Made by a program: the position numbers and the translations under genes. A stretch of DNA of 64,000 nucleotides from Zygosaccharomyces rouxii (Eukaryota > Ascomycota > Saccharomycetes > Saccharomycetales > Saccharomycetaceae), in contig NC_012995.1 in NCBI RefSeq assembly GCF_000026365.1, forward strand, positions 994,501-1,058,500, in the 5' to 3' direction. Position 1 is the stretch's first letter. Each line of letters opens with the position of its first letter. This document shows, one piece after another, positions 1-10,800 of this stretch. The notes under the pieces are model-generated. The model was given only the letters and a program-made list of their open reading frames with translations, made no database searches and was not told the origin of the DNA.

Positions 1-1053
1 GAATTAATTGCGGATGATGCACACTCTGATGAGTCTAATGTTTTACTGGATGCACTGTTAACCGAGGGATATTTGGATTTTAAGAACGCAAGGCGGGTTT
101 CTCAGTTCCTAAGAGGAAACGTGGAGGAATCCATGAGAATATCAAGGTTATTGGATACGTTCAAGCAAGATCACAGACTAAGTACTCAGTCTGACCGGGA
201 AGCAGATGAGTTTCTAGCCGCAATGGTGGATGATATGTTAAAGCAAAAGATCCACAAGGATAAGCAACCAAAAATGACAAGAAAACAGTTGATTAACAAT
301 GCAAGTCAAATATGTAGGCAATACCTTTTGTCACCACAGGAAAGTCCTCGATACTTGATCAACGTTCCTGATGAAATAAGGATGAAGGCATTGCATGCTG
401 TGCAAAGTGAACGTAGATTTGATCCCGAATTATTCGAAGATTTAAGGAATTTGTCGTACGATTTTCTAGAAATGGATTGTTTCCCCAAATTTCTCAACCG
501 TGTGGCTTTGCACAATTTACACGATCAGTTATCGGATTGGAGATTTCAAACTACAGCGGCCATAGGTAAATCGAAAGGGGACATTCGTGGCCAGAGATCC
601 GCGTCGCCATTGTCCACATATTCGGGTCTAGGTCGTATTGCCCTTGGATTGTGTTGGTTAGGAATTGGATTCTGGATCGGATACGTACTCATATTTTTGC
701 ATTACAGTAGAGCCATTCGTGTCACTACTATAGTTCCGTTTGGGATTGGATGTTACTTTAGCGTTTGTGGAATTTATCAGGTGGATATATTGTATTCATG
801 GTTTGGTGTTACCCAAAGGCTAATGTACGAAAAAAAATTACCATCGGATAGGGAAGAGGATGTTCCTAAGAGTAGGACAAGAGTACCGACAATTTTTGCC
901 CTTCTAGGTGGACGTTCAAGGCTGATGCCAGTTCATCATCCTTTTATTAAAAAATTACTGTTGAGAAGGGGGATGTGGTGTTTCCTGTTGGTAGTAGTAT
1001 CTACCGCAGTTCTTACAGTTCTATTCAGTTGTGTCCCAGGTAAGAGAATATGA
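1..1053 (+). CDS. RAX1: Rax1-like bud-site selection membrane protein (5' end missing)
   Basis: The frame is open from base 1, so the N-terminus lies outside the window; 350 codons to the TGA are present. Rax1 carries a divergent RGS-like domain followed by membrane segments and, with Rax2, marks old division sites for bipolar budding at the plasma membrane. Here a soluble, charged N-terminal part (RGS-like region, truncated) is followed by three clear hydrophobic stretches encoded at about 635-705, 720-795 and 970-1030, with a short basic tail. The S. cerevisiae protein is about 435 residues, so about 80 are missing. Position immediately before CPA1 and its uORF matches S. cerevisiae YOR301W-YOR303W. 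Identification rests on synteny plus overall architecture. Confidence 0.85.
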   Translation, partial: ELIADDAHSDESNVLLDALLTEGYLDFKNARRVSQFLRGNVEESMRISRLLDTFKQDHRLSTQSDREADEFLAAMVDDMLKQKIHKDKQPKMTRKQLINNASQICRQYLLSPQESPRYLINVPDEIRMKALHAVQSERRFDPELFEDLRNLSYDFLEMDCFPKFLNRVALHNLHDQLSDWRFQTTAAIGKSKGDIRGQRSASPLSTYSGLGRIALGLCWLGIGFWIGYVLIFLHYSRAIRVTTIVPFGIGCYFSVCGIYQVDILYSWFGVTQRLMYEKKLPSDREEDVPKSRTRVPTIFALLGGRSRLMPVHHPFIKKLLLRRGMWCFLLVVVSTAVLTVLFSCVPGKRI

Positions 1054-1691
1054 AAGGGAAAGACAATTGCTAATGGAATTGATGGTGAGTTTCACTCTGT
1101 CATTATGTAACCTTTTTGCATTATTGGGTAGCATTGCATATAATCGCATATTACCCATCTATAGGTCTTTTATAATTGATGTTTTATGCACTTTGAAGGA
1201 TTCGAACTCAAGATCTCTTCGAAAGTAACAGACATCCACAGATGAAAAGTCACGTGGTATGTGGTTACATAGAGCCTTCTGGCGGTAGAATGGGAAACTT
1301 CATATAAGGAGTTGCTTACGCAATACATGCCACCATCTTCACAAATCTTGGACTGGTCTTTGTATTCAGTAAAGCCAAATCAAGTTGAAAAAAATTTGTT
1401 AGTTCATATTCATTGGTTACACTTAGTGATATCATCGCTGACTCACCTCCGTCATTCGTGATGAAATAACGGCTTTTTTTTTCTTTTTTCTTTTTCCTTT
1501 TTCGTATTTAAAACTGAAAAAATTTCAATGCTCATCTCATCTCGTCAATCTCAATCTCATCTCAGAATTTGAAGATATATATACTTTACTTCTATTCGGT
1601 CTTTTAATCATTTATCTTTAATTCCTATTTTCTGTTGTAAGAAATCATTATTGATTTTACTTTCACATTTTTTCCCTTTTTTTTTCTGTGT
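1054..1691. promoter_or_regulatory. RAX1-CPA1 intergenic region with a Gcn4 site
   Basis: No convincing gene. A consensus Gcn4 site TGACTCA is at 1439-1445, about 380 bp before the CPA1 start, as expected for an arginine gene under general amino acid control. Pyrimidine-rich stretches (about 1476-1503 and 1671-1687) probably form the nucleosome-depleted core promoter. The leader carrying the attenuator uORF begins near the right end. Confidence 0.6.
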
Positions 1692-1769
1692 ATGTTTAAA
1701 CTGTCGGAGTCTTCATACACCTGTCAAGACTATATTTCTGACCACATTTGGAAGACCAACGAGTATTAG
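1692..1769 (+). CDS. Arginine attenuator peptide, CPA1 leader uORF
   Basis: A 25-codon uORF in the CPA1 leader, the counterpart of S. cerevisiae YOR302W. In the presence of arginine this peptide stalls the ribosome at the uORF stop codon, blocking CPA1 initiation and exposing the mRNA to nonsense-mediated decay. Residues 9-22 (YTCQDYISDHIWKT) match the known S. cerevisiae core as I recall it, including Asp-13, whose substitution abolishes regulation. The flanks differ (MFKLSESS at the start, NEY at the end). The stop lies 54 nt before the CPA1 ATG, allowing leaky scanning or reinitiation. Confidence 0.95.
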   Translation: MFKLSESSYTCQDYISDHIWKTNEY

Positions 1770-1823
1770 ATAGATTAACCCCCTCACTACTACAACTAAA
1801 CCAAAAAAAACTTGAATTTGAAC

Positions 1824-3011
1824 ATGTCTGAAGCTACTTTCTCAATTAGAAACGGTCCTACTTTTAAAGGTACTTCTTTCGGTGCTGAAAAAGCAGTGGC
1901 TGGTGAAGCTGTCTTTACCACATCGTTGGTCGGTTATCCAGAATCCATGTCGGATCCTTCCTACACTGGTCAGATTTTGGTCTTTACGCAGCCATTGATT
2001 GGTAACTACGGTGTCCCATCTACCGAAGCTCGTGATCAATTTAACTTATTAAGATTCTTCGAATCCCCACATCCTCATGTGGTTGGTATCATTGTTGCTG
2101 AATATGCTTATGAACATTCTCACTGGACCGCTGTGGAATCGTTGGGTTCTTGGTGTAAAAGGGAAGGTGTTGCAGCTGTTACCGGTGTTGATACCCGTGA
2201 AGTGGTCCAATACTTGAGAGAGCAAGGATCCTCTTTGGGCCGTATTACCGTCCAAGGCCATAATGATGCTGAATGGGTTGACCCAATGGGAGTTAATTTA
2301 GTTGCTAAGGTTACCACTAAGCAACCATACCATGTTAGATCCATTGAACCAAGATGCAATGTTGCTTTGATCGATTGCGGTGTTAAGGAAAATATCGTTA
2401 GATGTCTTGTTGCTAGAGGTGCTAACGTTACGGTTTTCCCTTACGATTACAAGATCCAGAATGTCGCACAGCAATTTGACGGTGTTTTCATTTCTAACGG
2501 ACCTGGTGACCCAAGTTTCTGTTCATCTACCATCTCTAATTTGAAAGAACTGTTGCAGGATGAAAAATTACATGATTTACCAATCTTTGGTATTTGTTTG
2601 GGTCACCAGCTATTGGCATTGGCATCCGGTGCTAATACTCACAAATTGAAATACGGTAACAGAGCTCATAACATCCCTGCGATGGATCTAACTACTGGTC
2701 AATGTCACATTACTTCTCAAAACCACGGTTATGCAGTTGATGCTGCTACTTTGTCAAAGGATTGGGAACCTTACTTCATTAACTTGAATGATCAATCTAA
2801 CGAAGGTATGATCCATACAAAGAGACCAGTATTCTCTACACAATTCCATCCAGAGGCTAAAGGTGGCCCAACTGACAGTGCAGTTCTTTTTGACAAGTAC
2901 TTCAACAACATTGAACAGTACCTTGCCAAGAAAGAAGCTAATGCAAAGCTTAACGCTACCACCCCCATTGCCTTAAAGGTTGAGGAGTTACCTACTCAAA
3001 GAGTGCTATAA
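1824..3011 (+). CDS. CPA1: Carbamoyl-phosphate synthase, arginine-specific small subunit
   Basis: Glutaminase subunit (395 aa) of the arginine-specific carbamoyl-phosphate synthase. It hydrolyses glutamine and passes ammonia to the large subunit Cpa2 for citrulline and arginine synthesis in the cytosol. The N-terminal small-chain domain spans residues 1-150; the class I glutamine amidotransferase domain has the nucleophile in FGICLGHQ (about Cys-258) and the His-Glu pair in FHPEAKGG near residue 345. The start is the ATG of MSEATFS, matching the S. cerevisiae N-terminus; an in-frame TTG lies four codons upstream but is not used. Regulated by the leader uORF and probably by the Gcn4 site at 1439. 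Confidence 0.97.
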   Translation: MSEATFSIRNGPTFKGTSFGAEKAVAGEAVFTTSLVGYPESMSDPSYTGQILVFTQPLIGNYGVPSTEARDQFNLLRFFESPHPHVVGIIVAEYAYEHSHWTAVESLGSWCKREGVAAVTGVDTREVVQYLREQGSSLGRITVQGHNDAEWVDPMGVNLVAKVTTKQPYHVRSIEPRCNVALIDCGVKENIVRCLVARGANVTVFPYDYKIQNVAQQFDGVFISNGPGDPSFCSSTISNLKELLQDEKLHDLPIFGICLGHQLLALASGANTHKLKYGNRAHNIPAMDLTTGQCHITSQNHGYAVDAATLSKDWEPYFINLNDQSNEGMIHTKRPVFSTQFHPEAKGGPTDSAVLFDKYFNNIEQYLAKKEANAKLNATTPIALKVEELPTQRVL

Positions 3012-3372
3012 AATACCAAGAGGAGAGATGTGACTCTAGAATAATACTAATGTTAAACTGGGAATAAAAGATTTGTATAAATATTAATATAACTGTTAGT
3101 ACTATTAGACACTTAATATATTATGGGATTTCTACGGCGTGATTTTACTTTAGTTCGTTTTTGTATTATTTTTTTTACACTAAGATTCAAAGCGGGGTAA
3201 CAGTGCTTTATAGCGAACATCATCCCGGTTAACATCAGAAATTAAATGGCAAATTAGAAAGCATGGCTCTTATTAGTTATAAAGGGAAAGGTATTGCTAG
3301 ACCATTACTATCGAGATGGATCTTTAGATATATTGGATTGCTATTTAAACTTTTGGTTGTATATTAAAAATC
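3012..3372. other. CPA1 3' region and promoter of the next gene
   Basis: Intergenic, 361 bp. AT-rich sequence after the CPA1 stop looks like a yeast 3' processing region. I see no gene, tRNA or clear operator. Confidence 0.5.
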
Positions 3373-6300
3373 ATGATGAGACAACAGCAACGAAATGATA
3401 CCAAGAGAAGAGACGTTTTTGGTAGGAATTATTCTTATCTTCAGAGTTGTTTACCACATATGGGTGAATTAGAAACGATCGATCTATATTCTCATGATTT
3501 AGAATCCGGGTACACACCATTACATGTTACCTTAAAGCAGGGACATTTACAGAACAGTTTTAAACTCTATAAGCATTGGAAGGATGAAGTGGAATACCTT
3601 TCACATAAATTTGGTGGGCATGTATTGGGACAAGTGGACAGAGAAGGACTCACACCGTTGGAATTATATGATTTGGAATTAGAAGGACCTGCGAGAAGAT
3701 TCCCACAAATGATAGGGTACCGTACAGGTGAGACGGATAGTGGATCTTTAGTTGTATGGGGGGATAAGCCGCCAGAGCAAAGCACCTTTGGTTCATACGT
3801 TTTGACATGGGGATCGAACGTTAACTATCAGTTGGGGACAGGTACTAAGGATGATCGTCAGAATATGTTTCAATTAGTTATCAACCAGTTGGAAACCCAT
3901 GGTTATCTACCCAGCGGAGAGAAGTTTAAACAGATTTGTATGAGAAGGTACCATTCGTTGATACTAACGACAGATAATAAAATATACACCTGTGGTACTG
4001 GATCTCGGGGTCGTCTGGGTAATGGAACCGCAGAATCGCCACAACCGACATTTACTCAGGCATGGGATCTCAAAGGTTTAAAGGTCAAAATGGTCGCTTC
4101 TAGTGATCATCATACTTTAGTGCTCACTGAGGATGATGCTGTTTATAGTTGGGGGTGGAATGCATATGGACAATCAGGTCAATCGCTGGGCAAAAAATCG
4201 GATGATAAAAACGTTAATAAGATTACAGTTTCATCACCAAAGAGAATTAATTTTCTCGACAATGACGCTATCACATTTGTGGCATGTTCCAAAATTCATT
4301 CATGTGCCGCTACAGCGTCAGGAAACATTATCCTGTGGGGGTTGAATTTGGGTCAGATGGGCGGTTCTAAACCGGTACACGCTACACCTGATTCACAGTA
4401 CCATGATGAGGATGGATATATTGTAAGAACCCCTATGGTTGTCAGTTTACCCAATCATCAAGTGGAACAAATTGTTTGTACAGAGATGGTCACATTTATT
4501 CGTACTCAGGGGAACACTTTACATGTTCTTAGTAATTACACAATGAGAACTTTCAAAATACCGCTGCCGAAATCTCGTACTTATAAAGAGATTGATGCAT
4601 TTGATCATTTTACACCCCGTGAGGTACCCAGTGAAGTTGTAGACATGAAATGTAGTAATCGATTTGGTAATAGGATTTGTTTCAAGTACGCTTCTGGTAG
4701 GATTGGTATTATCAATTGGAAGGGGGATAGCACAAAAATGTGGTCTAAGATGCCTAATTCTTTGCCAGTGAATTTGTACTGGACGCCGAATTTGCAGTCT
4801 AATCGTTGCGCAGATTTTGACGTTAGCGCACAAGGTAAGCTTTTGATTTGTACCGTGAGTGGTGAAGTCTATACCCTGGATGGTGTAAATAGCCGTCCAG
4901 AAAAGGTGCATAGTAGCAAATTGCATAGTGGTAGAGCCGTTAATGTTTCGTGCGATTCGTCATTTGGTTCATTCGCCATTTTAAAGAGTGAATTCAATGA
5001 GATCCCTATGATTTATCCTAAAGATACTTTGTATTTCGATTTTTCTCAGTACTCACCACTGAAAGGCAAGGTTAGAGATAGACACAATCTAGTTTGGGGA
5101 CTTTTGAATGAACCACAATTCCGATGCGCTGATTATTTAAGTAATCATAAACTTATTACTGAAGTTAAGGGGGATGAAAAAAACTCTGAACTGCGAAAGA
5201 TTAAAGATAGCGGGTCATCCCTTGCCAACTTTGAAGATGCCAGGACTACGGTATTGGCTCAGCAAGAGATTTTTGAAGATGCAAATTTCGACGTTGCCTT
5301 TGTAGACTCTCAAACGAGATTACCGATTTGTTATTGTCACAAATTGATCTTGCAGAGCCGCTGTCAAAAGTTACTTAAATCTATTGCTGATACCGGTCGA
5401 TATGATGCCAAAAATTCAGGTTTAGAATTTGTTCTTCGAGACCGCGGTAAAAATGAAAACGTTTGGAACATTGGAGTCAAGGCGGACAAGGATGCGAGTG
5501 AGTCATTACAGAAAGTTACTCATTTTCTCTACACAGATGAGAGACATTTTGGTCAAAGTACTTCTAAACTATTATTCGATCTTGTTGATAATTCACACCA
5601 TCTGGCCAGATTGCCTATTTCTCTACAAGAATCATGGAAGCACAACAACAGTGATAGTCATCATCAAAATACCAGTACAGATGTTCGCATTCTTGTTAAT
5701 GACGGTATTTTGGAAGCACATGAATTAGTTCTTTCCACGAGAAGTGCATTTTTCCAAATCATTTTAAACAAAGATTGGGTTTCTAGGAATGATGATGGAT
5801 ATAAGATTATTGATCTGAGACAAATTGAATCTGCTAACCAGAACAATGTAGAATTTGTTTTAGGTTACATCTATGGTATGGAGTATGAAGATCTTTGTTC
5901 CAAATTGGACCAAAGAAGCTTTACGGAGTACTTACAATTCTTTTTGGAAGTTTTAGAGCTATCGGATTTTTTCAATTTAGAATCGTTTAAGAACTTTTTG
6001 GAAAGTTTGATTGCCAACTATATCACTGGTGAAACCGTTATTCCCATTCTGATCAATGCAGCATACTACAACTGCCGATTATTGGCATTCAATTGTTGTT
6101 GGTTCCTCTGTACCCATGTGGGAATGTTATTTTCTAAGGAGAATATTGAATTGGTTAACCAACATTTCGATTCAGAAATATGGCAGTCCTTGGAAAGAGT
6201 TCTAAGGGAAATGAGAAATTCATCTGCTAGTTCTCCGGATAGTAATAAATCGTGGTACGACAATAAGAATTTCGATTGGCTAGCCTTGTTCCGTAACAAC

Positions 6301-7461
6301 ATTAGAGCATTCAACGATCGTTTCATAGATCCTAAGCATCGGTTTGTGCCAATCTTTGATCTAAAACCAAGAGAAGCAGAACCCAAGCAGAGAACTAAAT
6401 CTTCCAATAGAAAAGCATCTTTTGTGCACGGTAATACTCAAACAAAGAGTCGACAGTCTTCTACCACTGGCGAGAAAATTGAATTGAGAAGACCTTCTCA
6501 TATAGATATTGAGAGGAAGAGCGCTTGGGCAGATCGTACTGATGATACTGCTATTGAAGATATTGATGATTTTACTGAAGTGATGAAAAAACCAAGACGT
6601 AGGCTTTCATCAAGACCCTCAGATGGAAAATCAGAATCGAAAACAGAATCAAGTTCTGTGCTTATAGACCAAACACCTAGGAAAAGTGGTAAAGTTGTTC
6701 TTCATTCGGCTCCAGAGGAATCTAATGTCGATCTGCCATCCTTATTCCCCATATCGAGCAAGTCTCCAAATAATGATGGCCTATCAGAGATGGATACTTC
6801 CTCTGCAAAGATGAGTGGTGCATTTAAGAAAGTTTCTCAGAAGCAAAGGATGAAACATATCGTTGTGGAAGAAGGTGAAAAATCACTATCAAGGGATCAA
6901 CAAGTCTGGAAAAAATCTTCAAGGGCTAAATCTTTCAATAGTTCTTCCTCCTCTTCTGCTAAGAACAATCTACCTTCTCTTTATGATCATAATTCGAGCG
7001 TTTCTCTCAACGTCAGTAAGAAGGAAAAGAAGAAGAATCACCAATTGGCCCCTAACACAGAATTTGTTAGTCACGGTAATTTGGGTGGTATTTCGCCGTA
7101 TTTGCAGAAAACTGCCATGAAGCAGGCAAGTGCAGCGGCGGAGTCCTCATCGTCCCGTAAGGATGGTTCCATTGTCCCACCTGCTCCGGCTTCTGCTCCG
7201 GCTTCTGCTTCTGCTGGCCCCACCATGACATTAGAGGAAAAATTGGCAGCTCAACAATTTGAAAAATGGTTTGCAGAACAGGCTAAAAGTGTGCAGAAGC
7301 AGTTACACAAAAAGAAGAACAAGAATTTAGCTCGAGAACTAGACGTTGTATACAATGCCGCAGAGACACTACCAGACTTCGTACAGGGCTCTGATGATAA
7401 AACTAAAAAAGGCAAGAAGAAGCTGAAATTAAAATTTCAAAGTAGGCAAGTGCAGGAATAA
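3373..7461 (+). CDS. Ankyrin-RCC1-BTB protein, IBTK/Btb3-like
   Basis: A 1362-residue protein with ankyrin-like N-terminus (about 35-110, including GYTPLHVTLKQGH and GLTPLEL), RCC1-type repeats (about 135-330: YVLTWGSNVNYQLGTG, YTCGTGSRGRLGNG, YSWGWNAYGQSG, ILWGLNLGQMG), two BTB/POZ domains (about 635-760 and 765-900, each with a CHKLIL or AHELVL motif), then a basic, Ser-rich, probably disordered tail from about 985. This order is that of animal IBTK and, as I recall, fission yeast Btb3, thought to act as Cullin-3 substrate adaptors. S. cerevisiae has no such gene between CPA1 and ISW2, nor elsewhere that I know of. The start is the first ATG of an ATGATG pair. The substrate is unknown. Confidence 0.85.
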   Translation: MMRQQQRNDTKRRDVFGRNYSYLQSCLPHMGELETIDLYSHDLESGYTPLHVTLKQGHLQNSFKLYKHWKDEVEYLSHKFGGHVLGQVDREGLTPLELYDLELEGPARRFPQMIGYRTGETDSGSLVVWGDKPPEQSTFGSYVLTWGSNVNYQLGTGTKDDRQNMFQLVINQLETHGYLPSGEKFKQICMRRYHSLILTTDNKIYTCGTGSRGRLGNGTAESPQPTFTQAWDLKGLKVKMVASSDHHTLVLTEDDAVYSWGWNAYGQSGQSLGKKSDDKNVNKITVSSPKRINFLDNDAITFVACSKIHSCAATASGNIILWGLNLGQMGGSKPVHATPDSQYHDEDGYIVRTPMVVSLPNHQVEQIVCTEMVTFIRTQGNTLHVLSNYTMRTFKIPLPKSRTYKEIDAFDHFTPREVPSEVVDMKCSNRFGNRICFKYASGRIGIINWKGDSTKMWSKMPNSLPVNLYWTPNLQSNRCADFDVSAQGKLLICTVSGEVYTLDGVNSRPEKVHSSKLHSGRAVNVSCDSSFGSFAILKSEFNEIPMIYPKDTLYFDFSQYSPLKGKVRDRHNLVWGLLNEPQFRCADYLSNHKLITEVKGDEKNSELRKIKDSGSSLANFEDARTTVLAQQEIFEDANFDVAFVDSQTRLPICYCHKLILQSRCQKLLKSIADTGRYDAKNSGLEFVLRDRGKNENVWNIGVKADKDASESLQKVTHFLYTDERHFGQSTSKLLFDLVDNSHHLARLPISLQESWKHNNSDSHHQNTSTDVRILVNDGILEAHELVLSTRSAFFQIILNKDWVSRNDDGYKIIDLRQIESANQNNVEFVLGYIYGMEYEDLCSKLDQRSFTEYLQFFLEVLELSDFFNLESFKNFLESLIANYITGETVIPILINAAYYNCRLLAFNCCWFLCTHVGMLFSKENIELVNQHFDSEIWQSLERVLREMRNSSASSPDSNKSWYDNKNFDWLALFRNNIRAFNDRFIDPKHRFVPIFDLKPREAEPKQRTKSSNRKASFVHGNTQTKSRQSSTTGEKIELRRPSHIDIERKSAWADRTDDTAIEDIDDFTEVMKKPRRRLSSRPSDGKSESKTESSSVLIDQTPRKSGKVVLHSAPEESNVDLPSLFPISSKSPNNDGLSEMDTSSAKMSGAFKKVSQKQRMKHIVVEEGEKSLSRDQQVWKKSSRAKSFNSSSSSSAKNNLPSLYDHNSSVSLNVSKKEKKKNHQLAPNTEFVSHGNLGGISPYLQKTAMKQASAAAESSSSRKDGSIVPPAPASAPASASAGPTMTLEEKLAAQQFEKWFAEQAKSVQKQLHKKKNKNLARELDVVYNAAETLPDFVQGSDDKTKKGKKKLKLKFQSRQVQE
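3547..3603 (+). repeat. 57 bp segment with an inverted near-copy at 17606-17662
   Basis: This piece of the ankyrin-region coding sequence (residues LQNSFKLYKHWKDEVEYLS) is found again on the minus strand at 17606-17662 with 52 of 57 bases identical by hand alignment, including a 22-base exact run. Similarity stops at both ends. Confidence 0.85.
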
Positions 7462-7851
7462 CTGCCAACATGTCGATAATATTGTAATATAAAGTATAAT
7501 GCTGTATATCCTTTATATTCATCGCGTTTTACGTCATGTTTTCTTTAAAGGCGGGCGGTCTTTTCTAAAGTAATATAAGCGAAATTTTTTGAAATATGAA
7601 AGGGTTATAAGAAATATCTACTTTTAAGAGTTTTATAATAAACAAGAATCGTTATTAGAGATCTAACAGAAGTGCTTGCTATTGTCAAATTTGAAGGGAA
7701 TTGACATTTCTATCGTTGTGTCTTTCTCTCCCCAGATTTTTTATTCAGTTTACCGATTTTTTTACTAGGATTTTCAATCGTTACTATTGTACTCTGAAAT
7801 TGCTGGAAAGTATTTGCAAATTTTGAAAAAAACTGGGTTGATGGAATCAAG
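7462..7851. promoter_or_regulatory. ISW2 promoter region
   Basis: 390 bp between the ankyrin-RCC1-BTB gene and ISW2. No coding sequence is convincing. Its right end holds an upstream ATG at 7841 that opens a four-codon reading frame (MESR) whose TGA overlaps the ISW2 start codon in the arrangement ATGA. Confidence 0.5.
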
Positions 7852-10800
7852 ATGAGTGAAGTTCAAGAGGTATGTATTTGATACGGGATTAATTGAGATA
7901 CTGGCAGTGGTTTTTTTTTGGCGGCTCGCCCATTGCATATGGCTATGATATTAACATGATATTATAGAAACAACAGGAATCACAGGAACCACAGGAACCA
8001 AAGGAACCAAAGGAACAGCAAAGTTTTGTTGTTAAAGATGATGAGTATTATAAGAGGAGAAAGAAACATTTCATTTTAGATGAAGATGCGAGAAATGCAA
8101 AGAAAAGAGATAAGAATGATACTTATAAGCGGTTTAGGCATCTATTGGGTCTTACGGACCTTTTTCGTCATTTTATTAGTCTTAGAGCTAAACAGGATAA
8201 GAACATGCAAAAGTTATTGAAGGGAATTGATGAAGAGCAGAAGAGAAAGAAATCTGTTGATAGTGGATCACGTCATTCGAGGAAAAGTGAAAAGGAGGAA
8301 GATGCTGAACTAATTGCAGATGAAGAAGTAGATGGAGCTGAGAACTATGAAAATGAAGACTATGTAACGGAGACACCTTGGTACATTAAACATGGAAAAT
8401 TAAGAGATTATCAGATCCAAGGTTTAAATTGGTTGATTTCATTACACGAACACAAGTTATCCGGTATTTTGGCAGATGAAATGGGGCTTGGTAAAACTTT
8501 ACAAACTATTTCATTCTTGGGTCACCAGAGATATGTTAAAGGTATAGAAGGTCCCTTCTTAATTATCGTCCCCAAATCTACGCTGGATAATTGGAGAAGA
8601 GAATTTGAAAGGTGGACACCTGAAGTTGATGTCTTAGTACTACATGGTGACAAAGATGAAAGACGTGAGCTTTTACAAGAAAGGGTACTTGAAGCTAAAT
8701 TTGACGTTTTAATTTCATCTTACGAAATGGTTATCAAGGAAAAAAGTACGTTAAAAAGAGTCGCTTGGCAATATTTGGTCATTGATGAAGCTCATCGTAT
8801 TAAGAACGAGCAGAGTACTTTGTCACAAATCATTAGATTGTTTTACTCGAGAAATAGATTATTGATCACAGGTACTCCTTTACAAAACAATTTACACGAG
8901 TTGTGGGCTCTCTTGAACTTTTTGTTGCCAGATGTCTTTGGAGATGCGGAAGTTTTTGACGATTGGTTCGAACAAAATAACAGTGAGCAAGATCAAGAAA
9001 CTGTGATTCAGCAATTGCATACAGTTCTAAGTCCCTTCTTGTTGAGGAGAGTAAAGGCCGATGTGGAAAAGTCTCTGCTCCCGAAGATCGAGACCAACTT
9101 GTACGTTGGTATGACTGAAATGCAGGTTCATTGGTATAAATCACTGTTAGAAAAAGATATAGACGCTGTTAATGGTGTAGTCGGTAAGCGTGAAGGTAAA
9201 ACGAGACTACTCAACATTGTCATGCAATTGAGAAAATGCTGTAATCATCCATATCTTTTCGAGGGTGCCGAGCCTGGTCCACCTTATACCACCGATGAGC
9301 ATTTGGTCTATAATGCTGGTAAAATGATTGTCCTTGATAAATTGCTGAAAAAAATGAAAGAAAAGGGTTCTCGTGTATTGATCTTCAGTCAAATGTCTAG
9401 ATTGCTTGACATTTTGGAAGATTACTGTTACTTTAGAGATTACGAATATTGTCGAATTGATGGTTCCACGGCTCATGAGGATCGTATTGAAGCCATTGAC
9501 GAGTTCAATAAACCAGATTCTGATAAGTTTGTTTTCTTGTTGACCACTCGTGCTGGTGGGCTAGGTATCAATTTAGTGACCGCTGATACTGTGGTCCTAT
9601 ACGATTCCGATTGGAACCCCCAAGCAGATTTACAAGCCATGGATAGAGCTCATAGAATTGGTCAAAAGAAACAAGTTCATGTTTACAGATTTGTTACGGA
9701 GAGTGCTATTGAAGAGAAAGTTATTGAACGTGCCGCTCAAAAATTGAGGTTGGATCAGTTGGTTATACAACAAGATTCAAGTAAGAAAACTGCTAATCTT
9801 GGTAATTCCAAGGATGATTTGCTTGATATGATTCAATTTGGTGCAAAGGACGTTTTTGAAAAGAAATCTAATACAATTAGTGTCAATGATGATATTGATG
9901 AAATTTTGGCTAAAGGTGATCAAAAGACGAAGGAACTAAATGCCAAATACGAATCTCTGGGCTTGGATGATTTGCAAAGGTTTAATGATATGGAAAATCA
10001 ATCAGCTTATGAATGGAACGGTAAAAACTTTCAAAAAAGAACAGCCGACAAGGCTATCGAATGGATCAATCCATCTCGGAGAGAAAGAAGAAGAGAACAA
10101 CAGACTTATTCTGTGGATGATTATTACAAAGAAATCATCGGGACCAGTTCAAAAAGCTCAAAATCTAATGCTAAGTCCACGCCTCAACCTAAGACTTTCC
10201 GCCCACCTAAGATTATTCATGGTCAAGATTTCCAATTCTTCCCTAAGGAATTGTCAGCCTTGCAGGAAAAGGAGCAATTGTCTTTCAAGAAGAAAGTCAA
10301 CTATAAAGTCACTTCATATGATATAACAGGTGCTTCTGAAACTGAGGAAGATGATGAAGAAGAATCTAAGGAAGTTTCTGATGAAACGAAACAAAAGATT
10401 AAGGAAGAACAGGAAAAAATTGATCAAGCTGAAGATTTCACTGAAGAGGACGAATCTAGGAAACAAGAGTTGATCTCACAGGCCTTTACCACTTGGAATA
10501 AACGTGACTTAATTGCGTTTATTAATGCATGCGCCAAATATGGTAGAGATCGTGCGGACATGATTCGTAAATCAGTGGACTCTAAAACACCAGAAGAAGT
10601 AGATGAATATGCAGAAGTATTCTGGGAAAGATATCAAGAAATTCATGGATATGAAAAATATATGGCAACGATTGAGAATGGTGAGAAAAAAAATGAAAAA
10701 TTGAAGTATCAAGAGACATTGTTGAAGAAGAAAATTGAGCAATGGAAGTATCCTTTTTATGAAATGTCAATCCATTATCCCCCAAATAATGCAAGACGAA

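Noticed and set aside
1031..1228. Hydrophobic open frame overlapping the RAX1 end
   Set aside because: It opens without an ATG before the hydrophobic part and would need an odd splice or frameshift; RAX1 already ends with a family-like tail. Kept only as a remark.
1195..1270. B-box-like GGATTCGAACTC suggesting a minus-strand tRNA
   Set aside because: The T-stem does not pair and no A box or cloverleaf can be built around it.
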